This document shows positions 39,966 to 48,923 of a stretch of 64,000 bases of DNA, in pieces. Within the stretch, counting starts at the first letter, position 1. Each line of letters starts with the position of its first letter. A program made the translations under genes and the position numbers. The stretch spans positions 7,691,001-7,755,000 of the forward strand of contig NZ_CP025407.1 of the NCBI RefSeq assembly GCF_002847285.1. Reading direction: 5' to 3'. The notes beneath the pieces were generated by a model. That model worked only from the letters and a program-made list of their open reading frames with translations, was not told where the DNA came from and ran no database searches. The DNA is from Streptomyces sp. CMB-StM0423 (GTDB lineage: Bacteria > Actinomycetota > Actinomycetes > Streptomycetales > Streptomycetaceae).

Positions 39966-40617
39966 CCGCGCCGGGAGCGACGAACCCCGACTCGTACGCC
40001 GTGATCACCGCCTGCGTCCGGTCCCGGGCTCCCAGCTTCGCCAGGAGCGCACTGACATGCGATTTGACCGTCTCGGTGCCCAGCACCAGCTCCGCGGCGA
40101 TCTCGGCGTTCGTCAGCCCGCGGGCGATCAGCCGCAGCACCTCGCCCTCCCGTTCGGTCAGCCGCGCCGCCGCCAGCGCCGCGCGCGCCTCGTCGTTGCC
40201 GTGCCCTGCGGCCAGCGACCGCAGCGCGGCCGGGAAGAGCAGCGACTCGCCCTCGGCGACCAGCCGCACCGCGTGCACGATCTCCGCCGGCCGGGCCCGC
40301 TTGAGCAGGAACCCGTCGGCGCCCGCGCGCAGCGCCCCGTACACGTACCGGTCCTCCTCGAAGGTGGTCACGACGAGGATCTTCGGCGGCTCGGGGAAGG
40401 CGCGGAGCACGGCGCGGGTGGCCTCGATGCCGTCCATGAGCGGCATCCGTACGTCCATCGCGATCACGTCCGGCGCCAGTCGCCGCACGAGGGGGATCAC
40501 CGCCGCGCCGTCGGCGGCCTCGCCGGCCACCTCGATGTCCGGCTGCGCTTCGAGGATCGCCCGCAGCCCGGCGCGGACCAGGGCGTCGTCGTCGACGAGG
40601 AGGACGGAGACGGGCAC
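39958..40617 (-). CDS. LuxR/NarL-type response regulator
   Basis: 219 residues. Receiver domain with acidic pocket LLVDDD, phospho-acceptor Asp in AMDVRMPLMDG (about 54), Thr in VVTTF and Lys in FLLKRA. The C-terminal LuxR helix-turn-helix is LTEREGEVLRLIARGLTNAE followed by TVKSHVSALLAKLGARDR. It follows the histidine-kinase gene by 4 nt, so both are one operon. The divergent ABC exporter genes are the likely target, as in many Streptomyces systems of this type. Confidence 0.93.
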   Translation of the reverse strand: MPVSVLLVDDDALVRAGLRAILEAQPDIEVAGEAADGAAVIPLVRRLAPDVIAMDVRMPLMDGIEATRAVLRAFPEPPKILVVTTFEEDRYVYGALRAGADGFLLKRARPAEIVHAVRLVAEGESLLFPAALRSLAAGHGNDEARAALAAARLTEREGEVLRLIARGLTNAEIAAELVLGTETVKSHVSALLAKLGARDRTQAVITAYESGFVAPGAAG

Positions 40618-40621
40618 GGCG

Positions 40622-41848
40622 TCACTGTATCGGCAGGGTGACGCGTACCCGCCACTCGCCGTCGGAGGGGCCGGCGACCGCCTCGCCGCCGAGCAGCGCG
40701 GCGCGCTCGCGGATGCCGCGCAGGCCGCCGCCGGGTCCGGGAGGCGCCGCGCCCGCGGGCAGCCGGTTGCGTACGTGCAGTTCGAGACCGTCCGCCGAGG
40801 CCGCGATACGGACCCTGACCGGCACCGGGCCCGCGTGCCGCAGCACGTTCGTCAGGCACTCCTGCACGATGCGGTAGCCCTCCCGGGACACCGGCCCCGG
40901 CACCGACTCCAGCGGCCCGTCGATCTCCGCGCTGATCTCCGCCCCCGCCCCGCGCGCGGAGGCCACCAGCCGCTCCGCCTCGGCCAGCCCGGGCCGCCGG
41001 GACGGCGGCGCACCCTCCTGGCGCAGCAGCCGCAGCACCCGCTCCAGGTCCTCCAGCGCCTCCCGGCCGGTGTCCTCGATCGCGCCCAGCGCCCGCTCCG
41101 TGAACTCCGGCGAGCCCGCCGCCCGCGCGGCCCCGGCCTGCACCACGGCGACGGTCAGCGCGTGCCCGATGGTGTCGTGCAGCTCGCGGGCGAGCCGGTT
41201 GTGCTCCAGTAGCCGTTCGGTGCGCTCCTCCAGCGCGGCCAGCCGCTCGGCGGCCGAGGGCCCGAGCAGCCGGGGCGCCAGCGCGGCGATCAGCACGCCC
41301 AGCCCCCAGCCGGCCGCCAGCAGGGCCGGCACCACGACCGGGACGAGCAGCGGGTACGACCCGTGCCACGGGCCCGGCAGCGGCAGGATCTCCTCTTCGA
41401 ACGAGGACCAGTGGTGCGCGGAGGTCAGCGCGACGGTCAGGAAGATGCCCTGGATGCCGACCACGGCGGCCAGCAGCCCCACCCACATCCGCAGCACCAG
41501 CCAGACGAACACCCGGCCCCGGTCGGCCCACGAGTCGGCCGGCGTGCGTGCGAGCCCCGGATCCGGCTGCGCATCCGTGCCGTGCGGACCCGGGAACAGC
41601 AGGAGCCGGGCCTGCATCGTCTCCAGGAGCCGGGTGGCCGGGATGGCCGCCGCGACGCCGAGCAGCGGCACCGGGCCGAGGGCGAGGACGGCATAGCTGA
41701 CCACCGGCGGCACGTCCTCCACGCCCCAGACGAAGGCGCCCAGCAGGGCCAGGGTCGCGGCGATGAACAGGTGCAGCCACCGCGTGTACGTCACTGACCG
41801 CAGCACCGGCCGCAGCGGGCGGGAGAGGGTTCGGAGAAGGCGCGGCAT
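40622..41848 (-). CDS. Sensor histidine kinase (NarL/DesK type)
   Basis: 408 residues. About four to six hydrophobic segments in the N-terminal half form a membrane sensor, then HisKA_3 with the phospho-His in ELHDTIGHALTVAVVQAG, and an ATPase domain with EECLTNVLRHAG and GGGLRGIRERAALLGG. It phosphorylates the regulator encoded 4 nt downstream. ATG 41848 is favoured because CACGAT ends 7 nt upstream; ATG 41857 is three codons earlier. It is divergent from the ABC exporter ATPase across 109 nt. The signal is unknown; membrane stress or a peptide antibiotic is an inference from the ABC neighbour. Confidence 0.9.
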   Translation of the reverse strand: MPRLLRTLSRPLRPVLRSVTYTRWLHLFIAATLALLGAFVWGVEDVPPVVSYAVLALGPVPLLGVAAAIPATRLLETMQARLLLFPGPHGTDAQPDPGLARTPADSWADRGRVFVWLVLRMWVGLLAAVVGIQGIFLTVALTSAHHWSSFEEEILPLPGPWHGSYPLLVPVVVPALLAAGWGLGVLIAALAPRLLGPSAAERLAALEERTERLLEHNRLARELHDTIGHALTVAVVQAGAARAAGSPEFTERALGAIEDTGREALEDLERVLRLLRQEGAPPSRRPGLAEAERLVASARGAGAEISAEIDGPLESVPGPVSREGYRIVQECLTNVLRHAGPVPVRVRIAASADGLELHVRNRLPAGAAPPGPGGGLRGIRERAALLGGEAVAGPSDGEWRVRVTLPIQ

Positions 41849-41957
41849 GCCGTTCATCGTGCCAGCGCCGTCCGGCCCGCGGCTCCCCCGCGCGGGGGAG
41901 GCCGGACCCGCGCGCGGGGGAGGCCCCGGCACCGTCCCGACCGGCAGCGTGGCCCGT

Positions 41958-42704
41958 ATGACAGCAGCAACAGCCATCGAGGTCCGCGAACTGACCAAGG
42001 ACTACGGGGACGTCCGGGCGCTCGACGCCGTGACCTTCACCGTCCGTCCCGGCCGGGTCACCGGCTTCCTCGGCCCCAACGGCGCCGGCAAGTCCACCGC
42101 CATGCGCCTCGTCCTCGGCCTGGACCGGGCCACCTCCGGCACCGCCACCGTCGGCGGCCGGCGGTACCCGGAGCTGGCGGAACCGCTCCGGCACGTCGGC
42201 GCCCTGCTCGACGCGCAGGCCGCCCACGGCTCCCGCACCGGCCGCGCCCACCTGCGCGCGCTGGCCGCGAGCAACGGCCTGCCGGACGCCCGCGTCGCCG
42301 GGGTGCTGCGGCTGACCGGGATCGAGTCCGCCGCGGGCCGGCGCGTACGGACGTACTCGCTCGGCATGCGCCAGCGGCTCGGCATCGCTGCCGCGCTGCT
42401 CGGCGACCCGCCCGTGCTGCTGCTGGACGAGCCGTCCAACGGGCTCGACCCCGAGGGCATCGTGTGGATCCGGGGGCTGCTGCGCCGGCTGGCCGACGAG
42501 GGCCGCACCGTGCTCGTCTCCAGCCATCTGATGGGGGAGACCGCCGCGTACGCCGACCACCTCGTGGTGCTCGGCCGCGGCCGGCTGCTCGCCGACGTGC
42601 CGCTCGCGGAGTTCGTCGCGGGCAGTGCCGGCGGGCTGGAGGAGGCGTACCTCCGGCTGACCGCCTCCGCCGCGGAGTTCACCAGCGAGACCCGGGAGGT
42701 CTGA
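41958..42704 (+). CDS. ABC transporter ATP-binding protein
   Basis: 248 residues. Walker A GPNGAGKS (about 39-46), signature YSLGMRQRLGIAAAL, Walker B VLLLDEPSNGLD and switch His in LVSSHLM. The type matches drug- or bacteriocin-resistance exporters (BcrA-like). It is 3 nt upstream of the permease gene, and divergent from the two-component system, which probably controls it. The start ATG 41958 is set by the family (TAIEVRELTKDYG). Confidence 0.92.
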   Translation: MTAATAIEVRELTKDYGDVRALDAVTFTVRPGRVTGFLGPNGAGKSTAMRLVLGLDRATSGTATVGGRRYPELAEPLRHVGALLDAQAAHGSRTGRAHLRALAASNGLPDARVAGVLRLTGIESAAGRRVRTYSLGMRQRLGIAAALLGDPPVLLLDEPSNGLDPEGIVWIRGLLRRLADEGRTVLVSSHLMGETAAYADHLVVLGRGRLLADVPLAEFVAGSAGGLEEAYLRLTASAAEFTSETREV

Positions 42705-42707
42705 ACG

Positions 42708-43439
42708 ATGACTGCCACCGCCGTGCTCCGCGCCGAGTGGATCAAGATCACGACGCTGCGCGGCACCGTCTGGTCGCTGGCGTGCGTGCTGGTCGCCACC
42801 GCCGGCTTCGGGATCCTCGCCAACGCCTCCCTCTCCGATGCCGAACCCGAGGGCTTCGACCCGCTGTTCTCCGTCCTCGTGGGCGTCGGCCCCGGGCAGA
42901 TCGCCGCGATCGTCTTCGGGACGCTCGCGGTGTCGTCCGAGTACCAGAGCGGGCTGATCCGCGCCACGCTGGCCGCCGTGCCGCGGCGCGGGCTGCTCTA
43001 CGGCGCCAAGCTCGCGCACGTCGGCGGGCTCACGCTCGCCGTCGGGCTGGTGACGACCCTCGTGTCGTTCCTGGCCGGCGGCGCCGCGCTCGGCGACCGG
43101 GCCCCCGGCCTCGGCGACGACGGCTCGCTGCGCGGCATCGTCGGCGGCGCGGTCTACCTGGCGCTCATGGCGCTGCTCGCCGCGGGGCTCGCCGCCGTAC
43201 TGCGCAGCGGCGTCGCGGTGCTGGGCATCCTGATCCCGTTCGTGCTGGCGGTGTCCATGGTGTTCGGTGGCGGGTCGGCGGGCGTCGCGGACTTCCTGCC
43301 GGACCGCGCCGGGCAGCAGGTGATGTACGCCGACCCGCCCACGGACCTGCCGCCGCTCGCCGGGCTGGCCGTCACCGCGCTCTGGGCGGGGGCGGCGGTG
43401 CTGGCCGGCTGGTGGACGCTGCGGCGGCGGGACGCGTAG
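42708..43439 (+). CDS. ABC-2 type permease
   Basis: 243 residues, about six membrane segments (for example SLACVLVATAGFGILA and the IAAIVFGTLAVSSEYQ segment, which contains the typical E-Y-x-x-G pair before LIRATLAAVPRR). It is partner of the ATPase encoded 3 nt upstream. The complex would export a lipid-active compound or peptide. The gene ends 35 nt from the convergent purB. Confidence 0.88.
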   Translation: MTATAVLRAEWIKITTLRGTVWSLACVLVATAGFGILANASLSDAEPEGFDPLFSVLVGVGPGQIAAIVFGTLAVSSEYQSGLIRATLAAVPRRGLLYGAKLAHVGGLTLAVGLVTTLVSFLAGGAALGDRAPGLGDDGSLRGIVGGAVYLALMALLAAGLAAVLRSGVAVLGILIPFVLAVSMVFGGGSAGVADFLPDRAGQQVMYADPPTDLPPLAGLAVTALWAGAAVLAGWWTLRRRDA

Positions 43440-43474
43440 CGCCGCGGTCCGCTACGGGGCCGGGGCGGGCGGCG

Positions 43475-44914
43475 TCACAGGATCGCCCCGGGCGCGTACC
43501 CCGCCGCCTCCGGATGCCGCTTGACGACCTCCTCGACCCGCGCCGCCACCGCCGCCACCTGCTCCTCGGCCGCGCCGGTGAACGACAGCCGGTCGGCCAT
43601 CAGCGCCTCCAGCCGGTCCCGGTCCAGCGGGATGCGGGCGTCGGCGGCGAGCCGGTCGAGGAGTTCGTTGCGCTCGGCGCCGCGCTCGCGCATCGCGAGG
43701 GCCGCGGCGACCGCGTGCTCCTTGACGACCTCGTGCGCCTCCTCCCGGCCGACCCCGGCCCGTACCGCCGCCATCAGCACCTTGGTGGTGGCCAGGAACG
43801 GCAGATAGCGGTCCAGCTCGCGGGCGATCACCGCCGGGAAGGCGCCGAACTCGTCCAGCACCGTCAGGAACGTCTCCAGCAGCCCGTCGAGTGCGAAGAA
43901 CGCGTCCGGCAGCGCCACGCGGCGCACCACCGAGCAGGACACGTCGCCCTCGTTCCAGGTGTCGCCGGCCAGCTCCGCGGTCATCGAGGCGTACCCGCGC
44001 AGGATCACCATGAGGCCGTTCACGCGCTCACAGGAGCGGGTGTTCATCTTGTGCGGCATCGCGGACGAGCCGACCTGCCCCGGCTTGAAGCCCTCGGTGA
44101 CCAGCTCGTGCCCGGCCATCAGCCGGATCGTCTTCGCCAGCGACGACGGCGCTGCGGCGACCTGCACCAGCGCCGCGACCACGTCGTAGTCCAGCGAGCG
44201 CGGGTAGACCTGGCCGACGGAGGTGAAGGCGCGGGCGAAGCCGAGGTGTCCTGCGACCCGGCGCTCCAGCTCCGCCAGCTTCGCGGCGCCCTCCTTACCG
44301 CCGCCGAGCAGGTCGAGCATGTCCTGCGCGGTGCCGACCGGGCCCTTGATGCCGCGCAGCGGATAGCGCGCGAGCAGGTCCTCCACCCGGCCGTACGCGG
44401 TCAGCAACTCGTCGGCGGCGGTGGCGAACCGCTTGCCCAGCGTGGTGGCCTGCGCGGCGACGTTGTGCGAACGGCCGGCCATCACAAGACCGGCGTGCTC
44501 GCCGGCCAGCCCGCCCAGCCGGACCAGCACGGCGACCGCGCGGTCGCGTACCAGCTCCAGGGACTGCCGCACCTGGAGCTGCTCCACGTTCTCCGTCAGG
44601 TCGCGGGAGGTCATGCCCTTGTGGATCTGCTCGTGCCCGGCGAGCGCGTTGAACTCCTCGATACGGGCCTTCACATCGTGCCGCGTGACCTTCTCGCGCT
44701 CGGCGATCGAGGCGAGGTCGACGTCCTCCAGCACCCGCTCGTAGTCGGCGACGGCGCCCTCGGGCACCTCGATCCCCAGATCCCGCTGGGCGCGCAGCAC
44801 GGCGAGCCAGAGCTGCCGCTCCAGGACGACCTTGTGCTCGGGGGACCAGAGGGCGGCCAGCTCCGCGGAGGCGTAGCGGGCGGCCAGGACGTTGGGGATG
44901 CGCGGCTTGTTCAC
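43475..44914 (-). CDS. purB: Adenylosuccinate lyase
   Basis: 479 residues. Catalyses two fumarate-releasing steps of purine synthesis: SAICAR to AICAR and adenylosuccinate to AMP. The fumarase/aspartase signature GSSAMPHKMN is present, with the catalytic His region KVTRHDVKA and TSRDLTEN, and SHNVAAQATTLGKRF. GTG 44914 is the start; TAGAAT ends 8 nt upstream on the minus strand, a good -10 for a leaderless message. Length and motifs are normal. It is convergent with the ABC-2 permease gene. Confidence 0.95.
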   Translation of the reverse strand: MNKPRIPNVLAARYASAELAALWSPEHKVVLERQLWLAVLRAQRDLGIEVPEGAVADYERVLEDVDLASIAEREKVTRHDVKARIEEFNALAGHEQIHKGMTSRDLTENVEQLQVRQSLELVRDRAVAVLVRLGGLAGEHAGLVMAGRSHNVAAQATTLGKRFATAADELLTAYGRVEDLLARYPLRGIKGPVGTAQDMLDLLGGGKEGAAKLAELERRVAGHLGFARAFTSVGQVYPRSLDYDVVAALVQVAAAPSSLAKTIRLMAGHELVTEGFKPGQVGSSAMPHKMNTRSCERVNGLMVILRGYASMTAELAGDTWNEGDVSCSVVRRVALPDAFFALDGLLETFLTVLDEFGAFPAVIARELDRYLPFLATTKVLMAAVRAGVGREEAHEVVKEHAVAAALAMRERGAERNELLDRLAADARIPLDRDRLEALMADRLSFTGAAEEQVAAVAARVEEVVKRHPEAAGYAPGAIL

Positions 44915-44922
44915 GTGGGGAG

Positions 44923-44928
44923 ATTCTA
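44923..44928 (-). promoter_or_regulatory. -10 box of purB (leaderless)
   Basis: TAGAAT on the minus strand, close to the TATAAT consensus, ends 8 nt before GTG 44914. Confidence 0.55.
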
Positions 44929-45040
44929 CGGGCCCCGCCGGGCGGGGTGCGGAGGGCGGCGGGTGGGGGCGTACGGGGACGTGCGCCGGGGTCCGCGCGC
45001 GGGGCGGGCGTCAGGGGTCCGCGGCCGCGCGGTGCCGGCG

Positions 45041-45808
45041 TCAGACGTCGTACGGCAGCAGATCCGGGCGCTTCGGCGCGCGGCCGTCGCCGGAGGAGCG
45101 GCCGGTGAGCCGGCGGTGCACCCAGGGCAGCAGGTGCGTACGGGCGAAGCGGGCGTCCGCGGTGCGGCGGGTGAGCCACGGCGGCCGCGGGGCCGGGGGC
45201 GGCAGCGGGCCCGTCCAGTCGTACTGGGGGGTGCCGCCGAGCGTCTGCCAGACGGCCTCGCCGACGCGGCGGTGGCCCTCGGGCGTCAGGTGCAGCCGGT
45301 CCTCGTCCCACAGCCGTACGTCGCTCAGCACGTCGGCGCCGTACAGGTCGACGACCAGCGCACTGTGGCGTGCGGCGAGGTCGTCGACGTGCGTGAAGAG
45401 CTGCTCCATGCGCGGTCTGACCCGCTCCAGCACCCGGCCGTCGCGCCCCGGGCTGCGCATCAGCACGAGCTGCTTGCAGCTCGGCGCCAGCTTCGCCACC
45501 GCCTCTTCGAGCAGGCCGCACACCCGGTCCATGTCGCAGCGCGGCCGGATGGCGTCGTTGAGGCCGCCGACGAGGGTGATGACGTCGGCCTCCATGGCGG
45601 CGGCCCGGTCGACCTGCTCGTCGAGGATCTGGCGGATGAGCTTGCCGCGGACGGCCAGGTTCGCGTACCGGAAGCCGGGCTGCGCCGCCGCGAAGCGGGC
45701 CGCGAGGAGGTCTGCCCAGCCGCGGTAGGAGCCGTCGGGCTGCAGGTCGGACATACCCTCCGTGAAGGAGTCGCCGACCGCGACGAAACTGGTGTAGCGC
45801 GCGTTCAC
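45041..45808 (-). CDS. SGNH/GDSL-family hydrolase
   Basis: 255 residues. Block I VAVGDSFTEG (nucleophile Ser), block II region with Gly, block III GGLND (Gly and Asn of the oxyanion hole) and block V DRLHLTPEGH (Asp-x-x-His of the triad). No signal peptide is visible, so it acts inside the cell, probably as an esterase. The GTG start lies 8 nt after TAGGAT on the minus strand. Substrate unknown. Confidence 0.9.
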   Translation of the reverse strand: MNARYTSFVAVGDSFTEGMSDLQPDGSYRGWADLLAARFAAAQPGFRYANLAVRGKLIRQILDEQVDRAAAMEADVITLVGGLNDAIRPRCDMDRVCGLLEEAVAKLAPSCKQLVLMRSPGRDGRVLERVRPRMEQLFTHVDDLAARHSALVVDLYGADVLSDVRLWDEDRLHLTPEGHRRVGEAVWQTLGGTPQYDWTGPLPPPAPRPPWLTRRTADARFARTHLLPWVHRRLTGRSSGDGRAPKRPDLLPYDV

Positions 45809-45816
45809 GTCCGCCG

Positions 45817-45822
45817 ATCCTA
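45817..45822 (-). promoter_or_regulatory. -10 box of the SGNH hydrolase gene (leaderless)
   Basis: TAGGAT on the minus strand ends 8 nt before GTG 45808. Confidence 0.5.
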
Positions 45823-45863
45823 CTCGCCGCCGCGGGTGTCGCTCCCGGCGCCCGTACCGCGGG

Positions 45864-46877
45864 TCACGACTCCCGGCCGACCAGCTCGCGGAGCACGTCC
45901 TCCATGGTCACCAGCCCCGTCACCCGGCCCTCCTCGCCGGTCACCGCGGCCAGGTGGGTGCGGCTGCGGCGCATGGCGGTCAGCACGTCGTCCAGCGGCG
46001 CGCTCGCGCGCACCCGGGCGATGCGGCGCATCGCCGTGCGCGGGAACGGCGCCTCGCGGTCGGCGGCGCCGAGGGCGTCCTTGACGTGCAGATAGCCGAG
46101 GATCCTGCGGCTGTCGTCCACCACCGGGAAGCGGGAGAAACCGGAGGCGACGGCCAGTGCCTCCAGCGCCTCCGGGGTGACGCCGACGGGCGCGGTGACC
46201 ACGTGCCCGGTGGGCACCACCACGTCGCCCACGGGGCGGCGGCCCAGCTCCAGGGTGTCGCGCAGCCGCTCGGCGGAGCGGTCGTCGAGCAGCGCGGCCT
46301 CCGCGGAGTCCGCCACCATGCGGGCCAGGTCGGCGTCGGAGAACGACGCGGCGACCTCGTCGCGGGTCTGCACGCGCAGCAGCCGGAGCAGCGCGTTGGC
46401 GAAGGCGTTGACGGTGAAGACGACGGGGCGCAGCGCGTGGGTGAGCGCGACCAGCGGCGGGCCGAGCAGCAGCGCGGAGCGCACCGGGTCGGCCAGCGCC
46501 ACGTTCTTGGGCACCATCTCGCCGAGCAGCATGTGCAGGTACGTGGCCACGGCCAGCGCGATCGCGAAGGAGATCGGGTGCACCAGGCCGTGCGGCACCC
46601 CCACCGCGTTGAACAGCGGCTCCAGCAGATGGGCGATGGCCGGCTCGGCGACGACACCGAGGACCAGCGTGCACAGGGTGATGCCGAGCTGGGCCGCGGC
46701 CATCAGCGTGGAGACGTGCTCAAGACCCCAGATCACCCGGCGTGCACGGCGGTCGCCCTCCTGGGCGTACGGCTCGATCTGGCTGCGGCGCACGGAGATG
46801 AGCGCGAACTCCGCGCCCACGAAGAAGGCGTTGAGCACCAGCGTCAGCAGGCCGATGATCAACTGGACGACGGTCAT
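45864..46877 (-). CDS. CNNM/CorC-type membrane protein (hemolysin family), no CorC tail
   Basis: 337 residues. An N-terminal CNNM (DUF21) membrane domain of about four helices (NAFFVGAEFALISVRRSQIE; GEMVPKNVALADP) is followed by two CBS domains (VVVPTGHVVTAPVG; RRSRTHLAAVTGEEGRVTG-type end, TMEDVLRELVG). CNNM proteins are linked to Mg2+/cation transport. Unlike its neighbour it lacks the CorC_HlyC domain after the CBS pair. ATG 46877 overlaps the stop of that upstream neighbour, so the two are cotranslated and probably form a heteromer. Confidence 0.9.
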   Translation of the reverse strand: MTVVQLIIGLLTLVLNAFFVGAEFALISVRRSQIEPYAQEGDRRARRVIWGLEHVSTLMAAAQLGITLCTLVLGVVAEPAIAHLLEPLFNAVGVPHGLVHPISFAIALAVATYLHMLLGEMVPKNVALADPVRSALLLGPPLVALTHALRPVVFTVNAFANALLRLLRVQTRDEVAASFSDADLARMVADSAEAALLDDRSAERLRDTLELGRRPVGDVVVPTGHVVTAPVGVTPEALEALAVASGFSRFPVVDDSRRILGYLHVKDALGAADREAPFPRTAMRRIARVRASAPLDDVLTAMRRSRTHLAAVTGEEGRVTGLVTMEDVLRELVGRES

Positions 46878-48271
46878 CCGGGCTCCCCCCTGCCGGCCGC
46901 CGTACGGCTGCTGCTGCCGCCCGCGCCGCCGGTGCCTTCGTCTTCGCCGTCGTCGGGCTCGGCGCCCGGCGGCGGGGCGTGCAGCAGCACCCGCGCGGCG
47001 CGGCGTCCGGTCGCGTCCACGACGTCCAGCCGCCAGCCCCCGGCCTCCAGCGCGTCCCCGTCGACGGGGATGCGGCCCAGCTCGGTGGCGACCAGCCCGG
47101 CCAGCGTCTCGTACGGGCCCTCCGGCACCCGCAGACCGATCTCCGCAAGCTGGTCGGGGCGTACCCCGCCGTCGGCGTCGAAGAGCATCCGGCCGTCCGG
47201 GTCCGCACCGCTGGGCAGCAGGTCCGGCGTCTCCAGCGGGTCGTGCTCGTCCCGCACCTGGCCGATGACCTCCTCCACGACGTCCTCCATGGTGACCACG
47301 CCGGCGGTGCCGCCGTACTCGTCGACCACCACCGCCATGGTGCGCTTCTCCGTCAGCCGGTCCATCAGGTGGTCGACGGGCAGCGTCTCGGGCACCAGCA
47401 CCGGCTCGCGCAGCAGCCGGGTCAGCGGGTGGCGGGCGCGGCGGTCGGCGGGGATGCCGAGGACGTCCTTGACGTGCACGTAGCCCAGGACGGTGTCCAG
47501 GCTTCCGCGGTAGACCGGGAAGCGGGACAGGCCGGTGGCGCGGGAGGCGTCGACGACGTCCCCGACGGTGGCGTCGTCCTCCAGCGCGACGACCTGCATC
47601 CGGGGCGTCATCACGTTCTCCGCGGTCAGCTCCGCGAGCCCCAGCGTGCGGACGAACAACTCGGCGGTGTCGGCCTCCAGCGAGCCCTTCTTCGCCGAGT
47701 GCCGGGCCAGCGCGGCGAGTTCCTGCGGGCTGCGCGCCGAGGCCAGCTCCTCCGCCGGCTCCAGGCCCATCAGCCGCAGCACCCGGTTGGCGGTGTTGTT
47801 CAGATGGCGGATGAAGGGGCGGAAGACGCCGCTGAACGTGCGCTGGAAGGCGGCGACGCGCTTGGCCATGGCCAGCGGGCGGGAGATGGCCCAGTTCTTG
47901 GGCACGAGTTCGCCGACGACCATCAGGACGACGGTCGACAGCGCCGTGCCCAGCACGAGCGCGACGCCGGAGGTGGCCGAGCCAGGTACGCCCGCCGCGC
48001 GCAGCGGGCTGTGCAGCAGCGAGGCGACGGACGGCTCGGCGAGCATGCCGACGACGAGGTTGGTGACGGTGATGCCGAGCTGCGCGCCCGACAACTGGAA
48101 CGTCAGGCCGCGAACGGCCTGGAGCGCACCGGCAGCGCCGCGCTCGCCGCGGTCCACGGCCCGCTCCAGCTCGGCTCGCTCCACGGTCGTCAGCGAGAAC
48201 TCGGCCGCCACGAACAGGCCGCAGGCCAGGCAGAGCGCCAGGGCCAGGACCAGCAGCAGCACCTCGGTCAT
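46874..48271 (-). CDS. CNNM/CorC-type membrane protein (hemolysin family), full length
   Basis: 465 residues. CNNM domain (LFVAAEFSLTTVERAELERA; GELVPKNWAISRP), CBS pair (VMTPRMQVVALEDDA; MAVVVDEYGGTAGVVTMED), and a C-terminal CorC_HlyC domain (LAEIGLRVPEGPYETLAGL), then a disordered tail. The likely role is cation (Mg2+ or Co2+) homeostasis at the membrane. GGAGG precedes ATG 48271. It is the first of two overlapping paralogous genes. Confidence 0.92.
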   Translation of the reverse strand: MTEVLLLVLALALCLACGLFVAAEFSLTTVERAELERAVDRGERGAAGALQAVRGLTFQLSGAQLGITVTNLVVGMLAEPSVASLLHSPLRAAGVPGSATSGVALVLGTALSTVVLMVVGELVPKNWAISRPLAMAKRVAAFQRTFSGVFRPFIRHLNNTANRVLRLMGLEPAEELASARSPQELAALARHSAKKGSLEADTAELFVRTLGLAELTAENVMTPRMQVVALEDDATVGDVVDASRATGLSRFPVYRGSLDTVLGYVHVKDVLGIPADRRARHPLTRLLREPVLVPETLPVDHLMDRLTEKRTMAVVVDEYGGTAGVVTMEDVVEEVIGQVRDEHDPLETPDLLPSGADPDGRMLFDADGGVRPDQLAEIGLRVPEGPYETLAGLVATELGRIPVDGDALEAGGWRLDVVDATGRRAARVLLHAPPPGAEPDDGEDEGTGGAGGSSSRTAAGRGEPG

Positions 48272-48328
48272 CGGGTCACCTCCGTCTCATGATCACGCAG
48301 GGTCGCGGGGGTCGCGCGGCGACCGCGG

Positions 48329-48757
48329 TCAGCCGGCGGCAAGCGGCTTGACCCAGCGGCTCCACTGCTCCTGGCGGACATAGCCCCCGGCGTGCCAGGC
48401 GTGGTGCGCCTGCTCGTTGCGGTTCAGCACCATCGCGTCCGCGCGCCGGCCGCCGAAGGCGGCGAACCGCCGCTCCGCCGCGACCAGCAGCGCGGTGCCG
48501 ACGCCGCGGCGCCGGTGGCCGGGGTCCACGGCGAGCCGGTACAGATGGCAGCGCCAGCCGTCGAACCCGGCGATGACGGTGCCCGCCAGCTCCCCGCCGC
48601 GCTCGGCCAGCAGCAGCGCGCCCGGGTCGCGCTCCAGCAGCCCGGCGACGCCCGCCTCGTCGTCGCTGACGGACGTGCCCTCGGCTGCCGCCTTCCAGAA
48701 CGCGAGCACCGCCGGCACGTCCGCGGGCTCCGCGGCCCGGATGTGTAGATCGTCCAT
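48329..48757 (-). CDS. GNAT family N-acetyltransferase
   Basis: 142 residues, one GNAT domain: IRAAEPADVPAVLAFW start, then LYRLAVDPGHRRRGVGTALL, which holds the acetyl-CoA loop R-R-G-V-G-T-A, and a NEQAHHAWHAGGYVRQEQWSR-like end typical of RimI-like proteins. ATG 48757 matches the family start; ATG 48766 would add three residues. Acceptor unknown. Confidence 0.88.
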   Translation of the reverse strand: MDDLHIRAAEPADVPAVLAFWKAAAEGTSVSDDEAGVAGLLERDPGALLLAERGGELAGTVIAGFDGWRCHLYRLAVDPGHRRRGVGTALLVAAERRFAAFGGRRADAMVLNRNEQAHHAWHAGGYVRQEQWSRWVKPLAAG

Positions 48758-48884
48758 GCCCGGCATCCCATCACCGGGGGCCCGCCCGCGTCGACCGTAT
48801 TCGGCGCACGGCCGGGCCACGGCCGCCCCGGCGGGCCGGTCCCTGACGGGCCGTCCGGCCGGGCGGCGCGCGCGGTCGCACGAC

Positions 48885-48920
48885 CCGCCCGGTCCGTACG
48901 AGCGCCCCCGGACCGGGCGG
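48885..48920. terminator. Terminator after the FtsX-type permease gene
   Basis: Perfect 12-bp stem: CCGCCCGGTCCG (48885-48896) with CGGACCGGGCGG (48909-48920), 12-nt loop, starting 3 nt past the permease stop on the minus strand. Confidence 0.85.
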
Positions 48921-48923
48921 CGG

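Noticed and set aside
44933..44947. Hairpin upstream of purB (CCCCGCC/GGCGGGG)
   Set aside because: Arms are separated by a single base, so a stable loop cannot form without losing pairs.
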